Assembly (NCBI GenBank): GCA_016790425.1
Contig: JAEUPF010000139.1
Coordinates: 1 to 38,692, forward strand
DNA length: 38,692 nucleotides
Reading direction: 5' to 3'
DNA from: Rubrivivax sp.
Lineage (GTDB): Bacteria > Pseudomonadota > Gammaproteobacteria > Burkholderiales > Burkholderiaceae_C
The notes under the pieces were generated by a model that made no database searches, was not told the origin of the DNA, and saw nothing but the letters and a program-made list of their open reading frames with translations. Both the position numbers and the translations under genes were made by a program. Shown here in pieces: positions 1-6,879 of this stretch. Each line of letters begins with the position of its first letter. The stretch's first letter is position 1.

Positions 1-495
1 ACCGGCAGCGAGGTCAACCGCTCGCTCGCCTTCGACTGGCGCTTCACGCTCGCCGACAACGACCTGCCCAAGGTGCGCGGCACCACCGAGCTGGCCGGCG
101 TCGACGTGCGCTTCCCGTTCCTCGCCGACGAGCTGCTGGCGTTGTCGCTGAAGCTGCCGGCCGGGTACAAGCTCAGGGGCCTGAAGCTGCGCTGGTTCTT
201 CAAGGAAGCGCTGCGCGGCTTCCTGCCCGACGAGATCCTCACCAAGAAGAAGCAGGGCTTCGGGCTGCCGTTCGGTGTCTGGGCCACGCAGCACGCGGGG
301 CTGAAGGCGCTGGCGGGCGATTCGCTGTCCAGCCTGGCCGGGCGCGGCATCGTGCGGCGCGAGTTCATCGGCGCGCTCATCGACCAGCGCCTGCCCGAGC
401 ACCCGCACTTCTACGGCGAGATGGTGTGGATCCTCATGATGCTGGAGCAGTGGCTGCAGCGCGCGCGGCCCGGCGGGCGCCCGCTGTTCGACTAG
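1..495 (+). CDS. Asparagine synthase (glutamine-hydrolysing)-like protein, C-terminal fragment
   Basis: The 5' end is cut by the window edge; the frame is open from base 1. About 164 residues remain, matching the end of the C-terminal ATP-pyrophosphatase/asparagine synthetase domain of AsnB-type amidotransferases. Visible family features are the 'VDVRFPFLADELL' segment, the basic 'ILTKKKQGFGLP' loop and the closing 'MVWILMMLEQWL' helix. Full-length members use glutamine-derived ammonia to amidate aspartate or a sugar/peptide acceptor. The N-terminal glutaminase half is outside the window, so asparagine synthesis cannot be told from an exopolysaccharide- or exosortase-associated amidotransferase. 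It ends at TAG, 67 bases before the next gene's start. Confidence 0.85.
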   Translation, partial: TGSEVNRSLAFDWRFTLADNDLPKVRGTTELAGVDVRFPFLADELLALSLKLPAGYKLRGLKLRWFFKEALRGFLPDEILTKKKQGFGLPFGVWATQHAGLKALAGDSLSSLAGRGIVRREFIGALIDQRLPEHPHFYGEMVWILMMLEQWLQRARPGGRPLFD

Positions 496-562
496 CCGCA
501 GCGGCGCCGCCCCGGCGGCGTGCGCGGCACAACGGTTGCCGGGGCTTGCCAAGGAGCACCCG

Positions 563-1876
563 ATGAGCGCGAGCGAGAAGTCCGGCAAGATGGAGAAGCG
601 GTGGCGCCGGCGCCGGCTCGGCGAGCGGCCGCTGGCACCCGAGACGCTGATGATGGGCTATGGCTACGAGCCGCGCCTTTCGGAAGGCTCGCTCAAGGAG
701 CCGCTGTTCCAGACCTCGACCTTCATCTTCCCCTCGGCGCAGGCGGGCAAGGACTTCTTCGCCACGATGCAGGGCCGGCGCAAGCTCGGCCCCGACGAGG
801 AGCCCGGCCTCGTCTACTCGCGCTTCAACAACCCCAACCTCGAGGTGCTGGAGGACCGCCTGGCGCTGTGGGACGGCGCCGAGGCGAGCCTCGCCTTCGC
901 CTCGGGCATGGCGGCGATCTCCACCTGCCTGTGGGCTTACCTGCGCCCCGGTGACGTGGTGCTGCAAAGCCAGCCGATCTACGGCGGCACCGAGACGCTG
1001 ATCCACTCGATCCTGCCAGAGTTCGGCGTGCGCCAGGTCGGCTTCGAGGTCGAAGGCGGCGTCGAGGCGATGCGCGCCGCCGCAGCGCAGGCCGAGGCCC
1101 TCGGCCGCGTCGCGGCGGTCTACATCGAGACGCCGGCCAATCCGACCAACGGCCTGGTCGACATCGGGCAGGCGCGCCGCATCTCCGAGGCCCTCGGGGC
1201 GGCGGCCGCCGAAGGCAAGCGGCCGCCGGTGATCGTCGACAACACGATGCTCGGGCCGCTGTACTGCCAGCCGCTGGCGCACGGCGCCGACCTCGTCGTC
1301 ACCTCGCTGACCAAGTACGTCGGCGGCCACTCCGATGTGATCGCCGGCGGTGCCAGCGGCGCCCGGGCGATGCTGGCGCCGGTGCGGCGCATGCGCAGCA
1401 CGCTCGGCACGATGTGCGACCCCCACACCGCGTGGCTGCTGATGCGCTCGCTGGAGACGCTGAAACTGCGCATGACCGCTGCGGCCGAGGGCGCGCGCCG
1501 CGTCGCCGCGTTCCTGCGCGACCACCCGAAGATCGACAACGTCTGGTTCCTCGACTTCCTGCCCGAAGACCACCCCGACCGCGCGCTGCACCTGCGCCAG
1601 AACCAGTGTGCCGGCTCGACCTTCTCGTTCGAAGTGAAGGGCGGCGAGGCGGGCGCCTTCGCGATGCTCGACCGGCTGGAGGTGATCAAGCTCGCGGTGA
1701 GCCTGGGCGGCACCGAGACCCTGGCGTCGCACCCGGCGTCGACGACGCACTCGGCGATGCCGCCCGAGGAGCTGAAGCGCTTCTCGATCACGCCGGCGCT
1801 GATCCGCATCTCGATCGGCGTCGAGGATCCGGACGACCTCATCGCCGACCTGGCGCAGGCGCTCGAAGGGGTCTGA
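563..1876 (+). CDS. Cystathionine gamma-synthase family PLP enzyme
   Basis: A 437-residue Cys/Met-metabolism PLP enzyme (fold type I, AAT-like). Recognisable parts are the 'YSRFNNPN' substrate/PLP loop (about residues 85-95), 'FASGMAAI' and the Schiff-base lysine K251 in 'TSLTKYVGGHSDV'. 'LASHPASTTHS' and 'IRISIGVEDPDDL' near the end are typical of the family. The ATG at 563 is chosen because GGAG lies just upstream; an in-frame ATG at 536 would add nine unlikely residues. The basic stretch 'KRWRRRRLGERPLAPETL' gives a longer N-terminus than E. coli MetB. The likely role is gamma-replacement or gamma-elimination on an activated homoserine or cystathionine. It lies 27-36 bases upstream of a MetY-like gene, suggesting joint work in sulfur amino-acid metabolism; exact substrate not resolved. 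Confidence 0.88.
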   Translation: MSASEKSGKMEKRWRRRRLGERPLAPETLMMGYGYEPRLSEGSLKEPLFQTSTFIFPSAQAGKDFFATMQGRRKLGPDEEPGLVYSRFNNPNLEVLEDRLALWDGAEASLAFASGMAAISTCLWAYLRPGDVVLQSQPIYGGTETLIHSILPEFGVRQVGFEVEGGVEAMRAAAAQAEALGRVAAVYIETPANPTNGLVDIGQARRISEALGAAAAEGKRPPVIVDNTMLGPLYCQPLAHGADLVVTSLTKYVGGHSDVIAGGASGARAMLAPVRRMRSTLGTMCDPHTAWLLMRSLETLKLRMTAAAEGARRVAAFLRDHPKIDNVWFLDFLPEDHPDRALHLRQNQCAGSTFSFEVKGGEAGAFAMLDRLEVIKLAVSLGGTETLASHPASTTHSAMPPEELKRFSITPALIRISIGVEDPDDLIADLAQALEGV

Positions 1877-1912
1877 GCGGGCCGGGCCCGGGGGCGCGGC
1901 AGAATGCCCGCC

Positions 1913-3211
1913 ATGGCCGACCACGCCTACCAGCCCGAGACGCTGGCCATCCACGCCGGCCAGATCCCCGACGCCGCCACCGGCGCGCGCGCGCTGCCGA
2001 TCTACCAGACGACGAGCTTCGTCTTCGACAGCGCCGAGCACGCCGCGAACCTGTTCAACCTGGCGACGTTCGGCAACGTCTACTCGCGGCTGTCCAACCC
2101 CACGGTGGCGGCGCTGGAGGAGCGCGTCGCCGCCCTCGAAGGCGGCCGCGCCGCGGTGGCCAGCGCCTCGGGCATGGCGGCCGAGTCGATGGCGCTGATG
2201 ACGATGCTGCAAGCCGGGGACCATGTCGTCGCCGCCGGCGCGCTCTACGGCGGCAGCGTGACGATGCTGGCTGTGAACCTCAGGAAGTTCGGCATCGAGA
2301 CGACCTTCGTCGACGCGACCAAGCCCGAGGCCTTCGCCGCGGCGATGCGCCCGGGCACGCGCGCCGTCTTCGCCGAGACGCTGGGCAACCCGAGCCTCGT
2401 CGTGCTCGACATCGCCGCCGTCGCCGCCGTGGCGCACGCGCACGGCGTGCCGCTGGTGGTGGACAACACGGTGCCGAGCCCGGCGCTGTGCAACCCGATC
2501 GCGCACGGCGCCGACATCGTCGTGCACAGCGCCACCAAGTACCTCGGCGGCCACGGCACCACGCTCGCCGGCATCGTCGTCGAGAGCGGCCGCTTTCCCT
2601 GGGACAACGGCAAGTTCCCGGGCATGACCGAGCCCTCGCCCGGCTACCACGGCGTGAAGTTCTTCGAGACCTTCGGCGACTTCGGCTTCACGATGCGCTG
2701 CCGCATGGAGACGCTGCGCGTGTACGGCGCGGCGCTGTCGCCGATGAGCGCGTGGCTCGTCCTGCAAGGCGTGGAGACGGTGCCGTTGCGCATGGAGCGG
2801 CACTGCGCCAACGCGCTGGCGGTGGCGCGGTTCCTGCGCGAAGACAAGCGGGTGAGCTTCGTCAACTACCCCGGCCTGCCCGACCACCCGCAGCACGCGC
2901 TGCTGGCGCGGCAGATGAAGGGCGCCTCGGGCCTGCTCGCCTTCGGTGTCAAGGCGGCCGGCAGCGGCGAGGCGGCGGCCGCCGGCGTGAAGTTCATCGA
3001 GAGCGCGCAGTTCATGAGCCACCTCGTCAACATCGGCGACACGCGCACGCTGATCAGCCACCCGGCCAGCACCACGCACCGCCAGCTCGACGAAGCGCAG
3101 CAGCGCGCCGCCGGCGTGACGCCGGAGATGGTGCGCATCTCGGTGGGGCTGGAGCACATCGACGACATCCTGTGGGACATCGACCAGGCGCTGGCGGCGG
3201 CGACCGCGTAG
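1913..3211 (+). CDS. metY: O-acetylhomoserine sulfhydrylase / aminocarboxypropyltransferase (MetY-like)
   Basis: About 432 residues closely following the O-acetylhomoserine (thiol)-lyase pattern: 'PETLAIHAGQIPDAATGA' at the N-terminus, 'PIYQTTSFVFD', 'YSRLSNPT', 'ASASGMAA', the PLP lysine K209 in 'HSATKYLGGHGTTLAG' and 'LISHPASTTHRQL'. The family makes homocysteine from O-acetylhomoserine and sulfide in the cytoplasm. Start is ambiguous: ATG at 1913 gives a terminus like homologues, while ATG at 1904 adds three residues; neither has a strong Shine-Dalgarno. With the upstream paralogue it forms a two-gene sulfur-assimilation unit. Its 3' end probably overlaps the start of the small protease gene that follows. 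Confidence 0.9.
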   Translation: MADHAYQPETLAIHAGQIPDAATGARALPIYQTTSFVFDSAEHAANLFNLATFGNVYSRLSNPTVAALEERVAALEGGRAAVASASGMAAESMALMTMLQAGDHVVAAGALYGGSVTMLAVNLRKFGIETTFVDATKPEAFAAAMRPGTRAVFAETLGNPSLVVLDIAAVAAVAHAHGVPLVVDNTVPSPALCNPIAHGADIVVHSATKYLGGHGTTLAGIVVESGRFPWDNGKFPGMTEPSPGYHGVKFFETFGDFGFTMRCRMETLRVYGAALSPMSAWLVLQGVETVPLRMERHCANALAVARFLREDKRVSFVNYPGLPDHPQHALLARQMKGASGLLAFGVKAAGSGEAAAAGVKFIESAQFMSHLVNIGDTRTLISHPASTTHRQLDEAQQRAAGVTPEMVRISVGLEHIDDILWDIDQALAAATA

Positions 3212-3669
3212 CGCAGCGGCGCCCGGGGCACGCCGCCTGGCTCGCCGTCGTCGCCCTCGGCGCGGTGCCGGTGGCGTGGGCCGCCGCGGCGCTGGGGGCG
3301 GGCATCGTGGCGAGCGATTGGCCGCTGCGTGACGTTGCGGGCCTCGTCCTCTGGTCGGTCAGCGAGGAGGTCGTGTTCCGCGGCGGCATCCAGACCGCGC
3401 TGGCCAGGGTGCCGGCGATCGCGAAGCGCCATCTCGCCGGGCCGGGCGGGAGCGCCGGCACGGTGACGCTGGCCAACGCGCTGACCAGCGTCCTGTTCGC
3501 CACCGCTCACCTGTGGCACAAGAGCGCGCTGGTGGCCGCGGCGGTGTTCCCGGTCTCGCTCGTCCTCGGCGCGAGCCTGGAGCGCACCGGCTTGCTGCGC
3601 GTGCCGGCGGCGCTGCACACCTGGTTCAACCTGCTGCTGTACGCCGCGAGCGCCTGGCACGCGGCGTGA
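3172..3669 (+). CDS. mrtJ: JDVT-CTERM system glutamic-type intramembrane protease (CPBP/CAAX-like), MrtJ-type
   Basis: A small hydrophobic protein with the three CPBP/ABI glutamic protease motifs. Numbered from GTG 3172 these are 'SEEVVFRGG' (E65, E66, R70), 'LFATAHLWH' (H113) and 'HTWFN' (H149, N153). 'LANALTSVLFATAHL' and four or so membrane segments fit the MrtJ subgroup that processes JDVT-CTERM proteins. The adjacent convergent gene encodes a protein with such a C-terminal tail, and the two genes overlap by 44 bases at their 3' ends. The start is unresolved: the only upstream in-frame candidate is GTG 3172 inside metY, without a clear ribosome site; GTG 3265 or 3271 would cut into the first membrane segment. 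Expected role: cleavage of the JDVT tail in the inner membrane after export. Confidence 0.75.
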   Translation: MGHRPGAGGGDRVAQRRPGHAAWLAVVALGAVPVAWAAAALGAGIVASDWPLRDVAGLVLWSVSEEVVFRGGIQTALARVPAIAKRHLAGPGGSAGTVTLANALTSVLFATAHLWHKSALVAAAVFPVSLVLGASLERTGLLRVPAALHTWFNLLLYAASAWHAA

Positions 3670-5575
3670 GCCGGGCGGCGCGCCGGCGCCAGCCGAGCAC
3701 GAAGGCCGCCAGCAGCGTCATCGCCGGCAGCACGGGGTCGATGCCGCTCGTCGCGCGGCCGATCGTGCAGCCGCCGCCGCCGCCGTCCTGCGCTGCATCC
3801 GCGCTCGGCGCGGGGCTGGGGCTGGGTGAAGGGCTCGGTGAAGGGCTCGGTGAAGGGCTCGGTGAAGGGCTCGGTGAAGGGCTGGGGCCGGGGCTGGGGC
3901 TGGGGCCGGGGCTCGGCGAAGGGCCCGGGCTCGGCGCGGGCGCGGTGTTCGCCACCGTCACGGTCACCGGCGACGAGGTGGTGGTATTGCCTGCCGCGTC
4001 GCGCGCCACTGCGCTGAGCGTGTGCGCGCCGTTGCTGGCCGAGGTGGTGTTCCAGCTCAGCGCATAGGGCGGCGCGGTCACTTCCGCGCCGAGGCTGGCG
4101 CCGTCGAGCCTGAACTGCACGCCGGCCACGCCGACGTTGTCGGCCGCCGCGGCGGTGACCGTGACGCTGCCCGAAACCGTGCCCGCGCCGGGCGCCGGCG
4201 CGGTCAGCGAAACGCTCGGCGGCGAAGTGTCGCCACCACCGCCCGTTGCGCCGCCGGCGACCTTGAATCCGGAGACGATGCGCCAGCCGGGGTTCGCGGC
4301 GGCGCCGAGCGCCTCGTAGGCGCCGACATCGAACGGCGCCGAACGTGCCGAGCGGTTGAAGTCGCTGCCGGGGGCGTGCGCGGCCACGGCGCGATCGATC
4401 AGCGGCGAGCCGGCGCGCGGCCAGAAGTCCTTGTTCGCCGCGTCGACGAACGCGTTGGCCGCCGTGCCGCCGTCGATGAAGCGGGTGCCGTCCAACGCGA
4501 TGCTGCTGCTGCCTTGCACGAGGTTGCCGAGCACGGTGGCGCCGGCCGCGAAGCTGCCGCCGGCATTCACGGCCGCCTTGCCCGGCGAGTAGACGGCGTT
4601 GTTGGCGAGCACCATGTTCGCGACGCTGCCGCCCCAGCGCACGTACAGGCCGTCGTCGTTTCCGTACAGCGTGTTGTTGACGGCGGTGACGTTCTTCATC
4701 TGCGCCACCTGCACGTGGCTGTAGAGCGAAAGCCCCGTGCCGCTGGTGATGACGATGTTGTTGCGCACCACCGCGTCGGCGACGGCGTAGATGCCCTCCA
4801 GGCAGTTCCAGATGACGTTGCCCTCGACCACGTTGACCGGGTTGGCGCCCGTGCCGTAGACGAAGATGCCGGGGTACGGCATGTCGTGGATGACGTTGTC
4901 GCGGATCGTGATCGAGTGCGAGCCGACCTTGACCTCGATGCCGTCGCCTTGCGTCGTGCCGGGCAGCGCGTCGTGGATCCAGTTGTTCTCGATCAGCGAG
5001 CTGTGCACGATGCAGGTGGCGTCGTTGCAGCCCACATACATGCCTTCGCCGGTGCCGCCGCCGATGCCGGTGCGCCGGATCTGGTTGCGGCGCACGGTGA
5101 TGTTGCTCATCGAGCTGCGGAAGTTGATGCCGACGTCCACGTCGTGGATGTCGAGGTCTTCCAGCGTGATGAACGACGGGCCGCCGCTCATGTTGATGCC
5201 GTCGCCGCCGTTGCCCACGATCTCCAGCCCCCTGATCGTCAGGTAGGTGGCGCCTTCGATGTTGATCGTGTTCTGAATCGCCGCGCCCGCCGGGCGCGTG
5301 ATGACGGGGCGCGCTTCCCCGTCGGCGGCCTTGACGACAACCGGCAGCGCCGCGGTGCCGCGCACCGAGATGCCGATGCGGCCACTGTCGGCATAGGTGC
5401 CGGCGTGCACGATCAGCGTGTCGCCGGGCTGCAGCGACTCCACCGCCGCCTCGAAGCTCGAGCCGGGCATCAGGTGGATGGTGCGCCCGCCGGACTGGGC
5501 CCACAGCGGGCCGGCGGCAGCGCAAAGGAGCAGCACCGTGGTGCGGCGGCAGAGGGAGCGGGTCGGCTTCGGCAT
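3626..5575 (-). CDS. Secreted right-handed parallel beta-helix protein with JDVT-CTERM sorting tail
   Basis: 649 residues. Residues 1-26 form a Sec signal peptide ('VLLLCAAAGPLWAQ'). Residues about 30-425 are a right-handed parallel beta-helix of the pectate-lyase/NosD type, with repeating strand-turn units such as 'NITVRRNQIRRTGIGGG' and 'SITIRDNVIHDMPYPG'. Residues about 450-545 are a bacterial Ig-like domain ('DTSPPSVSLTAP', 'NVGVAGVQFRLDG'). A Pro/Ser linker follows (about 547-595), then a glycine run, C603, 'IDPVLP' (I612-D613), a membrane segment and 'WRRR': the JDVT-CTERM arrangement. The tail runs about 17 basic residues past the usual end. No catalytic residues could be assigned to the helix; a polysaccharide-binding or lyase role is possible but unproven. 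The product is expected at the cell surface after processing by the adjacent protease. Confidence 0.88.
   Translation of the reverse strand: MPKPTRSLCRRTTVLLLCAAAGPLWAQSGGRTIHLMPGSSFEAAVESLQPGDTLIVHAGTYADSGRIGISVRGTAALPVVVKAADGEARPVITRPAGAAIQNTINIEGATYLTIRGLEIVGNGGDGINMSGGPSFITLEDLDIHDVDVGINFRSSMSNITVRRNQIRRTGIGGGTGEGMYVGCNDATCIVHSSLIENNWIHDALPGTTQGDGIEVKVGSHSITIRDNVIHDMPYPGIFVYGTGANPVNVVEGNVIWNCLEGIYAVADAVVRNNIVITSGTGLSLYSHVQVAQMKNVTAVNNTLYGNDDGLYVRWGGSVANMVLANNAVYSPGKAAVNAGGSFAAGATVLGNLVQGSSSIALDGTRFIDGGTAANAFVDAANKDFWPRAGSPLIDRAVAAHAPGSDFNRSARSAPFDVGAYEALGAAANPGWRIVSGFKVAGGATGGGGDTSPPSVSLTAPAPGAGTVSGSVTVTAAAADNVGVAGVQFRLDGASLGAEVTAPPYALSWNTTSASNGAHTLSAVARDAAGNTTTSSPVTVTVANTAPAPSPGPSPSPGPSPSPGPSPSPSPSPSPSPSPSPSPSPSPSPAPSADAAQDGGGGGCTIGRATSGIDPVLPAMTLLAAFVLGWRRRAARLTPRARRSRRTAAG
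3825..3884. repeat. 12-bp tandem repeat (5 copies) encoding the Pro/Ser linker
   Basis: Five consecutive copies of GGTGAAGGGCTC (last copy ends in G) inside the minus-strand beta-helix gene, where they read as alternating Ser-Pro. The repeat continues as degenerate GGGGCTGGGGCC units up to about 3930. Copy-number change would lengthen or shorten the linker in frame. Confidence 0.9.
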
Positions 5576-5803
5576 GGGGGAACTCGGGCGCTGGGTGTCG
5601 GGGCTTGGCGTCGGGATGAAGGCGCCGCGACGAACCCGCCGAGCCTAGAGGTGCCGGCAGCCCCCGCCGCCGGCAGCGGCGAATCGCTCTGTAAGAAACG
5701 TCATGGAAGGGCTGCGGCAGGCGTCGTGCAGAATCCGCTCCTCACTGCTCTTTCCCCTTATTCCGCTCTCTCTCAAGCGAGCCACCCACGGAGTCAAGCC
5801 CCC

Positions 5804-6784
5804 ATGTCCCGATCCGCTTCTTCGCGTCGTGCTGTCCTTGCCGCGTTCGGCGCTGTCGCCACTGCTGCCGCCTTTGTCGCGCTGCCGGCGCAGGCGCAGC
5901 AGTTCTTCCGCATCGGCACCGGCGGCACTGCAGGCACCTACTACCCGGTGGGCGGCATGATCGCCAACGCGGTGAGCCAGCCGGGCAAGATCGTCGTCAC
6001 GGCGCAGGCGAGCAACGGGTCGCTGGCCAACGTCACCGGCATCGCCGGCGGCGCGATGGAGTCGGGCTTCTCGCAGGCCGACGTCGCCTCGTGGGCCTAC
6101 AAGGGCAACGGCATCTTCGAAGGCAAGCCCAGCGTTCCGGGGCTGCGCCTGATCGCCAACCTGTACCCCGAGAGCGTGCACGTGGTGGTGAAGAAGGGCA
6201 GCGGCATCAAGAGCGTGGCCGACCTGAAGGGCCGCCGCGTCGCGCTGGACGAGCCGGGCTCGGGCACGCTGGTCAATGCACGCGCCATCCTCGCCGCCTA
6301 TGGCGTCAAGGAGTCCGACCTCAAGGCCGAGTACATCAAGCCCAACCAGGCCGGCGACAAGCTCAAGGACGGCGCGCTCGACGCGTTCTTCTTCACCGGC
6401 GGCGCGCCGGCCGGCGCCATCGCCGAGCTGGCCAGCGCCGGCACCGGCATCGAGATCCTGCCGATCGACGGCGCCGCGGCCGAGCAGCTCAAGAAGACCA
6501 GCGGCTTCTTCGCCGACGACGTGATCGCCGCCGACACCTACAAGGGCGTGGGCCAGGTGAAGACGCTCGCCGTCGGCGCGCAGTGGGTCACCAGCGACAA
6601 GGCCGACGCGGCCACGGTCTACGAGCTGACCAAGGCGCTGTTCAGCGAGGCGGCGCAGAAGTCGCTGGCCGCCGGGCACGCCAAGGGCAAGTTCATCACC
6701 AAGGAGAACGCGGTCAAGGGCGCGGGCATCCCGTTCCACCCCGGCGCCGAGCGGTTCTACAAGGAAGCCGGGCTGCTGAAGTAG
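5804..6784 (+). CDS. TAXI family TRAP transporter solute-binding subunit
   Basis: 326 residues. The ATG at 5804 is preceded by GGAG and starts a signal peptide with an alanine-rich core and a cleavage site after 'LPAQAQ'. The mature protein begins with 'FFRIGTGGTAGTYYPVGG', the hallmark of the TAXI (TRAP-associated extracytoplasmic immunogenic) binding proteins. 'VVVKKGSGIKSVADLKGRRV' and 'LDEPGSGTLVNARAIL' line the ligand cleft in this family. It captures a small anionic or zwitterionic solute in the periplasm and delivers it to the fused permease encoded 95 bases downstream. Ligand unknown; TAXI proteins are generally linked to glutamate/glutamine or other organic acids. A hairpin and T-run lie directly after it and may favour the binding protein over the permease. 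Confidence 0.93.
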   Translation: MSRSASSRRAVLAAFGAVATAAAFVALPAQAQQFFRIGTGGTAGTYYPVGGMIANAVSQPGKIVVTAQASNGSLANVTGIAGGAMESGFSQADVASWAYKGNGIFEGKPSVPGLRLIANLYPESVHVVVKKGSGIKSVADLKGRRVALDEPGSGTLVNARAILAAYGVKESDLKAEYIKPNQAGDKLKDGALDAFFFTGGAPAGAIAELASAGTGIEILPIDGAAAEQLKKTSGFFADDVIAADTYKGVGQVKTLAVGAQWVTSDKADAATVYELTKALFSEAAQKSLAAGHAKGKFITKENAVKGAGIPFHPGAERFYKEAGLLK

Positions 6785-6823
6785 AGACAGAGCCCCGCCG
6801 TCCTGCCGCAGGACCGGGCCCGA

Positions 6824-6857
6824 GGGCGGCTGCCGTCGACTGGCAAGCCGCCCTTTT
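6824..6857 (+). terminator. Intrinsic terminator-like hairpin between TRAP binding protein and permease
   Basis: GGGCGGC-TGCC (6824-6834) pairs with GGCAAGCCGCCC (6842-6853) through a one-base bulge around a 7-base loop, followed at once by TTTT (6854-6857). It lies 40 bases after the binding-protein stop and 23 before the permease start. A partial terminator or 3'-stabilising stem giving excess binding protein is the likely role; found by eye, no energy calculated. Confidence 0.6.
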
Positions 6858-6879
6858 CACTTGCGCCGACGCCGTCCCG

